Below, piece by piece: positions 14,021 to 17,958 of a stretch of DNA of 17,958 nt. The stretch covers positions 1 to 17,958 of the forward strand of contig JARLFX010000110.1 of NCBI GenBank assembly GCA_031296355.1. The letters run 5' to 3'. Source of the stretch: Acidobacteriaceae bacterium (lineage in GTDB: Bacteria; Acidobacteriota; Terriglobia; Terriglobales; Acidobacteriaceae). A program made the position numbers and the translations under genes. Position 1 is the stretch's first letter. Each line of letters begins with the position of its first letter. The notes under the pieces are model-generated. The model saw only the letters and a program-made list of their open reading frames with translations. It searched no databases and was not told where the DNA came from.

Positions 14021-14036
14021 TGTTCCACGTGGAACA
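14021..14036. promoter_or_regulatory. parS site 2 (ParB-binding centromere)
   Basis: A second copy of TGTTCCACGTGGAACA, identical to site 1 and exactly 60 bases away, lies 8 bases from the rsmG stop codon. Its outer bases extend the palindrome to ATTGTTCC...GGAACAAT. Confidence 0.93.
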
Positions 14037-14043
14037 ATCCGTT

Positions 14044-14676
14044 CTAACGGGCTGTACCCAGCATCAGGATGCGCTGACGGCTTTGCGGAATGGAGATGGT
14101 TTTGCCCCAGTGCAGGGGGGCGGTTGCTACAACCTGTTCCATCTGGCTCTCTGTCGTTAGAACTGCCAATATTCCGTCTTCTGTCAGCCGGGGCAATGCG
14201 CCGAAGAGCGCGGCTTCCATATTGTCTACCGCGCGCAGGGTGACTACGTCGAATTGCCGGCTGATGGGCATATCCTCTACCCGGCCTGCGTGAACTGTAG
14301 TTGCCAACCCCAGCGTCCGCACGGCCTCGCGCAGGAAGCTGGCCTTCTTCGATTGTGATTCAGCGAGCGTAACCTGCAGTGCCGGGAAGAGTATCTGGAT
14401 AGGCAGGCCGGGAAAGCCTGCGCCGGAGCCATAGTCCAGCAGGGAGGTTCCATTGGCTGCAAGCGTTGGCGCCATTTGCTGGCCGGCAAAAAGGCTTTCT
14501 CCAAAGTGGGTGCGGACAATCTCTTCAGGATCCCGAACCGCAGTCAGGTTGGTTTTTGCATTCCACTTGACCAGCAGATCCAGATAGGAACCAAGTTGGT
14601 TAATGGAGATATCTATAATTGAATCAACAAGATATGCTGAAATTAGCTGATGAATGCGCTTGGGTGGCAGTGTCAT
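14044..14676 (-). CDS. rsmG: 16S rRNA (guanine(527)-N7)-methyltransferase RsmG (GidB)
   Basis: This 210-residue protein matches RsmG in length and motifs: KWNAKTNLTAVRDPEEIVRTHFGESL near the N-terminus spans the family signature, DYGSGAGFPGLPIQILFP (about residues 81-98) is the S-adenosylmethionine-binding loop, and ESQSKKASFLREAVRTLGL and VTLRAV follow. The enzyme methylates N7 of G527 in the 530 loop of 16S rRNA; its loss is known to give low-level streptomycin resistance. The gene starts 3 bases after the amidotransferase stop and has only a weak ribosome binding site, so translation is probably coupled. Its position upstream of parA-parB recalls the gidB-soj-spo0J order near the origin in many bacteria, though gidA, dnaA and rnpA are not seen. 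Confidence 0.96.
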   Translation of the reverse strand: MTLPPKRIHQLISAYLVDSIIDISINQLGSYLDLLVKWNAKTNLTAVRDPEEIVRTHFGESLFAGQQMAPTLAANGTSLLDYGSGAGFPGLPIQILFPALQVTLAESQSKKASFLREAVRTLGLATTVHAGRVEDMPISRQFDVVTLRAVDNMEAALFGALPRLTEDGILAVLTTESQMEQVVATAPLHWGKTISIPQSRQRILMLGTAR

Positions 14677-14679
14677 TGT

Positions 14680-15471
14680 CTAGCCAATGGATTCCGATAT
14701 CTTGCGCGGTTGCCAACTGGCGGCTTCATGTACAAAGCGGTCAAAGATGGCTCGCGAGGCAGCGCTGATGCCTTGACTGCGCTCAGGATGCCACTGGATT
14801 CCGAGCACGAAGTGATCCGGGGCCGTGCCTTCTACTGCCTCCACGACGCCGTCCTGCGGGCAGCGGGCTACCACGCGCAGACCATCACCCGCAATGCCGA
14901 TGGCTTGATGGTGGCTGGAGTTTACCGGGAGCTTGAGGAAGCCGCCCTCCAGGGGGGCTTCCGGCGCGTCGGAGGTGTCGCTGCTCTTTGCCTCGGCGAT
15001 GATGCTGCCCAGTAGGGAATCCGGCGTGATCATTGCGGTATGCGCAATGGGAACAGCCTTACCCGCGGGGTGATTCACCGGCATGGGTAGCAGATGCTGC
15101 ACCAATGTGCCGGTGCGCCACACGTTCAGAGATTGCGCGCCGTAGCAGATGCCGAGGATGGGTTTGTGCAGGTTGTACGCGTCCTGAAAGAGCAGCTCAT
15201 CCACGCTCTCGCGAATGGCGTCGGAGGGACCGCACTCGGGTTCACGCTCCGCGCCGTACTTCTGCGGATTTGTATCTGCGGGGCTGCCGGGCAGAAGCAC
15301 GCCCTGGCAGGTGTTCAGAATGTTGGCGATCTCCTGCTGCGTTGCGGTCAGCGGAATCTCGACAGGCTCGCCGCCTGCGTGCTCGATTGCCTGCGCATAC
15401 GCGGGCCAGGCGCGCTTGTTGTAGTCAAGCTCCGTACTATTCGGAATCGGAATGGCGATGCGCGGCTTCAT
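14680..15471 (-). CDS. Class I glutamine amidotransferase-like hydrolase (peptidase C26, PuuD-like)
   Basis: This 263-residue protein starts MKPRIAIPIPN, typical of gamma-glutamyl-gamma-aminobutyrate hydrolase-type enzymes. An in-frame ATG at 15498 would add nine residues and lengthen the overlap. The nucleophile Cys is in LGICYGAQSLNV and the catalytic His-Glu pair in GIQWHPERSQG. Other family features are the oxyanion region VLLPGSPADTNPQKYG and NSSHHQAIG. Family members cleave gamma-glutamyl amides such as gamma-Glu-GABA; no puu genes or ligase partner are here, so the substrate is open. Its 5' end overlaps the LPLAT 3' end by 35 bases and it is 3 bases from rsmG, so it sits inside a tightly packed transcript. 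Confidence 0.88.
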   Translation of the reverse strand: MKPRIAIPIPNSTELDYNKRAWPAYAQAIEHAGGEPVEIPLTATQQEIANILNTCQGVLLPGSPADTNPQKYGAEREPECGPSDAIRESVDELLFQDAYNLHKPILGICYGAQSLNVWRTGTLVQHLLPMPVNHPAGKAVPIAHTAMITPDSLLGSIIAEAKSSDTSDAPEAPLEGGFLKLPVNSSHHQAIGIAGDGLRVVARCPQDGVVEAVEGTAPDHFVLGIQWHPERSQGISAASRAIFDRFVHEAASWQPRKISESIG

Positions 15472-16219
15472 GCTCTGAGTATTGATAGTACATCGCACTC
15501 ACCGCATCAAAAACCCTCTGCGTAATCACGTCCGCGTCTTTTGTGGTGCAGTCTGCGGTGGCGATGGGTTCGCCTGCGATCAGCAGTAGGGGCCGGGGAT
15601 TGAGGTGGTAGGTGTGCATCGGCAGCAGTTCGTAGGTGCCCACCAGCGCGAGAGGAACAATGGGCACGCCGGCGCGAATCGCCATCCACGCTGATCCGGA
15701 AAGAAACGGCTGCACGCGGCCATCTTCTGCGCGGCCACCATCGGGAAAGACCAGCAGCGGCATCCCGGCTTTCAGCGCCGCTACGCCGCGGTTCAGGCTG
15801 GCGACAGCGGAACGCATGCTGCTCGAATCCACCGGTACCTGGCCGGAGCGATGCAGATGCCAGCCGACAAACGGGATCTTCCAGAGATTCGCCTTGGCAA
15901 GAATGCGGAACTGGAACGGCAGGCGGCTGAAGAGCACCGGCGTATCCATGTAGCTGAGGTGATTGCAGACGTAGACAGCCGCACCTCCACGCCGCAGATT
16001 CTCCGGATGGATCACGCGGACTGGCGAGAGAGCGAGCCACGACATCACATGGGCCCATGCCCGCGCAATGGCATGCTGCTGGCGGCCGGATTGATCCCAC
16101 GCGGAACAGAGCAGCGATATGCAACCGAAGCCGGCGGTAGCCAGCATCATCAGGGGAACCAGAACAAGGTAGGTGAGCCAGCGAAAGAAGGCTTTTTTCG
16201 TAGGCGACGGTTCGATCAC
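15437..16219 (-). CDS. 1-acyl-sn-glycerol-3-phosphate acyltransferase-like (LPLAT) protein
   Basis: From the GTG at 16219 the protein has 260 residues. The GTG overlaps the folC TGA as GTGA, with GAGGG 9 bases upstream, so translation is coupled. The frame is open further upstream, but there it only shadows folC. An N-terminal hydrophobic segment (about residues 14-38) anchors it in the membrane. The acyltransferase motifs are the catalytic H-x4-D in CNHLSYMD (His87, Asp92), FPDGGR at 158-163 in place of the usual FPEGTR, and GVPIVPLAL at 184-192. Such enzymes acylate lysophosphatidic acid to phosphatidic acid, or related acceptors. The changed motif III may alter acceptor choice. Whether this is the main PlsC of the cell cannot be judged from the window. 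Confidence 0.88.
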   Translation of the reverse strand: MIEPSPTKKAFFRWLTYLVLVPLMMLATAGFGCISLLCSAWDQSGRQQHAIARAWAHVMSWLALSPVRVIHPENLRRGGAAVYVCNHLSYMDTPVLFSRLPFQFRILAKANLWKIPFVGWHLHRSGQVPVDSSSMRSAVASLNRGVAALKAGMPLLVFPDGGRAEDGRVQPFLSGSAWMAIRAGVPIVPLALVGTYELLPMHTYHLNPRPLLLIAGEPIATADCTTKDADVITQRVFDAVSAMYYQYSEHEAAHRHSDSE

Positions 16220-17589
16220 AGTGAAGCACCCTCTTCCACAAGCGCGGCACGCACGGCGCCGATCAGGTAGATCGAACCGGCCACCACAATGATGCCATCT
16301 TTTGGCGTTGCTGCCCGTGCCCGCTCCATTGCATCGTGCACACTGGTGCACGCGGTAGCGTGAGTATCCAGTGTTTGCGCTGCCGCCATCATCTCATCCA
16401 CGGCTGCGGCGCGCGGTGTATCAATGGGGGGAATCAGCACAGCATCGTGCTTGCCATCGAAGAGCGGAAACAGGATTTGAGCCATCTCGGCCAGTGCTTT
16501 ATCGCGCAAGCAGCTGAAGATCAGCGTCTTCGGCTGGTCGTCTGGCAACTGCGCCAGCGCAGAACGCAGAGCCCACATGGCAGCGGGATTATGCGCGGAA
16601 TCCAGCAGGAAATACGCGCCATTGTGGGTGATTCGCTCTAGCCGGCCTGGCCAGAATGTATTGTGTATGCCGCGTTCAATGGCTTGCGCCGTGAGGGTAA
16701 AACCGCGGGTAGAAAGCGCGGCTGCGGCGGCAATTGCCAGGGCTAAATTGCGGTGCTGATGCGGTCCATGGAGCGGTGAGTCTACGGTGATTTGACGGTC
16801 CAGTACGGTCAGCGGATAGCGGTTTGCGGCGGGCTCAATGGTGCCGCGGACGGGCATGTACTCGGCGGCGCTGATTCCGGTCACGTGCAGGGCGATGGCG
16901 CGCTCGCCCAGGGCCTGGTTGGCTTCAGGGTGCTGGGGGAGCGTGACCAGGGTGCCGTGCTCGCGCAGGATGCCGGCCTTCTCGCGGGCGATCTCGGCGA
17001 TGGTGGTGCCGAGGTAGTCCGTGTGGTCAAGCGCGATATCCGTGATGATGGAGAGCTGGGGTTCGACGATGTTGGTGGCGTCGAGGCGGCCACCCATGCC
17101 GACTTCGAGCACGGCCATTTGCACGTGCTGCTCGGCAAACCAGGCGAAGGCGATGGCGGTGAGGACTTCAAAGAAACTGGGGGGGTGGGGCAGTGCGCCC
17201 TGGGTGACGAGCTGGCGAGCTACGTCATCCACGCGGAAGTAGAGGCGTGCAAAGTCATCCTGCGGAATCTGGATGCCGTTGATCTGGATGCGCTCAGTAA
17301 CGCAGACGAGATGGGGCGAGGTGTAGAGTCCGGTGCGGTAGTCCGCGGCCTGCAGGATGGAGGCCAGGGTTGCGGCGGTGGAGCCCTTGCCGTTGGTTCC
17401 GGCGATGAGCACGGAGGGAAAGGCGTGTTGCGGGTCGCCCAGCGCGGCGCAAAGGGTGCGCATGTGCTCCAGCTCCCACTTGCGGCGGGGCTGGCCGGGT
17501 TTGTCCAACAGCTCCAGACCGAGCGCATAGAGGCTCTTGACGGCGCGATCATAGGTTGCAGACTCAGTAGCGCGGGGCATCAGAGCCAT
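16216..17589 (-). CDS. folC: Bifunctional folylpolyglutamate synthase/dihydrofolate synthase
   Basis: From the ATG at 17589 the protein has 457 residues, near the usual 420-440. FolC is an ATP-dependent Mur-ligase-family enzyme that adds glutamate to dihydropteroate and to folates. Visible motifs are the P-loop GTNGKGS (residues 64-70), TSPHLVCVTERIQING, the metal-binding EVGMGGRLDATN, ITDIALDHTDYLGTTIAEIA with EKAGI, and DSAHNPAAM in the C-terminal domain. An in-frame ATG at 17580 is a possible alternative. Neither start has a clear Shine-Dalgarno; the frame stays open to 17940, but those codons look non-coding and oppose a small plus-strand ORF. Its TGA overlaps the LPLAT start. It heads the seven-gene minus-strand series. 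Confidence 0.95.
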   Translation of the reverse strand: MALMPRATESATYDRAVKSLYALGLELLDKPGQPRRKWELEHMRTLCAALGDPQHAFPSVLIAGTNGKGSTAATLASILQAADYRTGLYTSPHLVCVTERIQINGIQIPQDDFARLYFRVDDVARQLVTQGALPHPPSFFEVLTAIAFAWFAEQHVQMAVLEVGMGGRLDATNIVEPQLSIITDIALDHTDYLGTTIAEIAREKAGILREHGTLVTLPQHPEANQALGERAIALHVTGISAAEYMPVRGTIEPAANRYPLTVLDRQITVDSPLHGPHQHRNLALAIAAAAALSTRGFTLTAQAIERGIHNTFWPGRLERITHNGAYFLLDSAHNPAAMWALRSALAQLPDDQPKTLIFSCLRDKALAEMAQILFPLFDGKHDAVLIPPIDTPRAAAVDEMMAAAQTLDTHATACTSVHDAMERARAATPKDGIIVVAGSIYLIGAVRAALVEEGASL

Positions 17590-17769
17590 TTTAGTTCGCC
17601 GGAGAGGTGCAGTGCATCCGCATGTGCTGCGGTGTGCCCCGAAAGTGTTAGCGGCCTCTGCCCCAAATGTTGGCGCGGCTGCATGTGAAGTGGCATAGCT
17701 GCGCGGGCTGTAGCGGGAGATTCTAGCTATGTCGAGAGGCACAAAGCCTTTGGCAAAGGGAGACTCTTC
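17590..17769. other. Divergent intergenic region between folC and the small ORF
   Basis: These 180 bases should contain the folC promoter and that of the small ORF on the opposite strand. I see no clear pair of -35 and -10 hexamers and no strong hairpin. An in-frame extension of folC crosses it but has no conserved motif. Confidence 0.4.
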
Positions 17770-17892
17770 ATGCATCCACTGTTTGTAGCGCTTTCGCTCA
17801 CGAGTATATTCATCGCACCGTGCTTCGTTTCGATGGATGCACGCATTCAAGAGCAGGAGAACGATATCGACGCTGAAGAGTGCACGGAGTAA
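17770..17892 (+). CDS. Candidate 40-residue small membrane or secreted peptide
   Basis: ATG at 17770 opens a 40-codon frame ending in TAA at 17890-17892. AAAGGGAG at 17754-17761 gives a strong Shine-Dalgarno, with 8 bases between it and the ATG. Residues about 4-20 (LFVALSLTSIFIAPCFV) form one hydrophobic segment, which would span the membrane or act as an uncleaved signal. The rest (MDARIQEQENDIDAEECTE) is strongly acidic. There are two cysteines, one in the hydrophobic part and one near the C-terminus. It is divergent from folC. I do not know a function. A real gene is favoured by the ribosome binding site and the amphipathic layout, but chance cannot be excluded at this length. Confidence 0.5.
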   Translation: MHPLFVALSLTSIFIAPCFVSMDARIQEQENDIDAEECTE

Positions 17893-17958
17893 TCTCTGGC
17901 AACGCTGTAACGAATCATCAGAATCTGTACAGGGTTTCATCAGGACCGCAGCCGAACC
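17893..17958. other. Window edge, no feature seen
   Basis: The last 66 bases hold no start codon with a ribosome binding site, no hairpin with a T-tract, and no recognisable coding fragment. Confidence 0.3.

Noticed and set aside
13861..14037. N-terminal extension of ParA from a TTG at 14037
   Set aside because: The extension translates the two parS palindromes and has no ParA homology; MSKILAVVNQKGG is the standard start.
16220..16351. Upstream extension of the LPLAT protein from 16351
   Set aside because: These codons lie inside the folC coding region in another frame; the GTG at 16219 has a ribosome binding site and gives the usual membrane-anchored N-terminus.
16792..17688. 298-codon plus-strand ORF antisense to folC
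   Set aside because: folC motifs on the other strand are certain. This product is Gly/Val/Asp-rich, typical of a mirrored frame.
17590..17940. N-terminal extension of FolC from 17940
   Set aside because: It would add 117 residues with no Mur-ligase homology and opposes a better small ORF; 457 residues already exceeds the usual family length.

Overview
The window looks like chromosomal DNA of an Acidobacteriota member, probably Acidobacteriaceae (Terriglobus/Granulicella/Edaphobacter type). This placement is an inference. It rests on the high GC content, on an N-terminal module in the first gene that I recognise as a common acidobacterial domain, on lineage-type hypothetical proteins, and on the rsmG-parS-parA-parB block. 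I see no tRNA or rRNA gene, CRISPR array, insertion sequence or phage gene. Most of the window is housekeeping.

Left part (1-3413): a 5'-truncated plus-strand membrane protein joins a regulator-like N-terminal module, one transmembrane helix and two malectin-type sugar-binding domains. It converges on ruvA. ruvA is the second gene of a minus-strand pair, overlapping by ATGA the end of an uncharacterised 265-residue protein. A small two-helix membrane protein and a small cysteine-containing protein follow, with overlapping stop codons.

Middle (3599-9210): thrS, with an unusual Ala/Glu-rich insertion in its TGS domain, is followed by a zinc-free MDR oxidoreductase whose stop codon lies in the loop of a perfect 12-bp inverted repeat. 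Convergent to it is an SPFH protein resembling plant HIR proteins. Divergent from that is a DUF2461 protein. Next come helically phased A-tracts, a small HU gene (hup) and a rho-independent terminator.

Right part (9211-17958): an exported DUF3857/transglutaminase-like protein that appears to lack its catalytic Cys and His has a recognisable promoter. The rest is a seven-gene minus-strand series, read right to left: folC, an LPLAT acyltransferase, a class I glutamine-amidotransferase-like hydrolase, rsmG, two perfect parS sites, parA, parB and an ICMT/PEMT-like membrane methyltransferase. The first four genes are overlapped or nearly abutting. The parS/ParA/ParB block is a complete chromosome-segregation module. 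Divergent from folC is a 40-codon candidate small membrane-peptide gene with a good ribosome binding site.

Points most worth a second look are the possible transmembrane sugar-sensing regulator (1-1388), the curved DNA before hup, two promoters placed as if for leaderless mRNAs, the stop-codon hairpin at 6623-6650, the small ORF at 17770, and the parS pair nested with DnaA-box-like repeats. I did not find convincing evidence of a wholly new multi-gene system.
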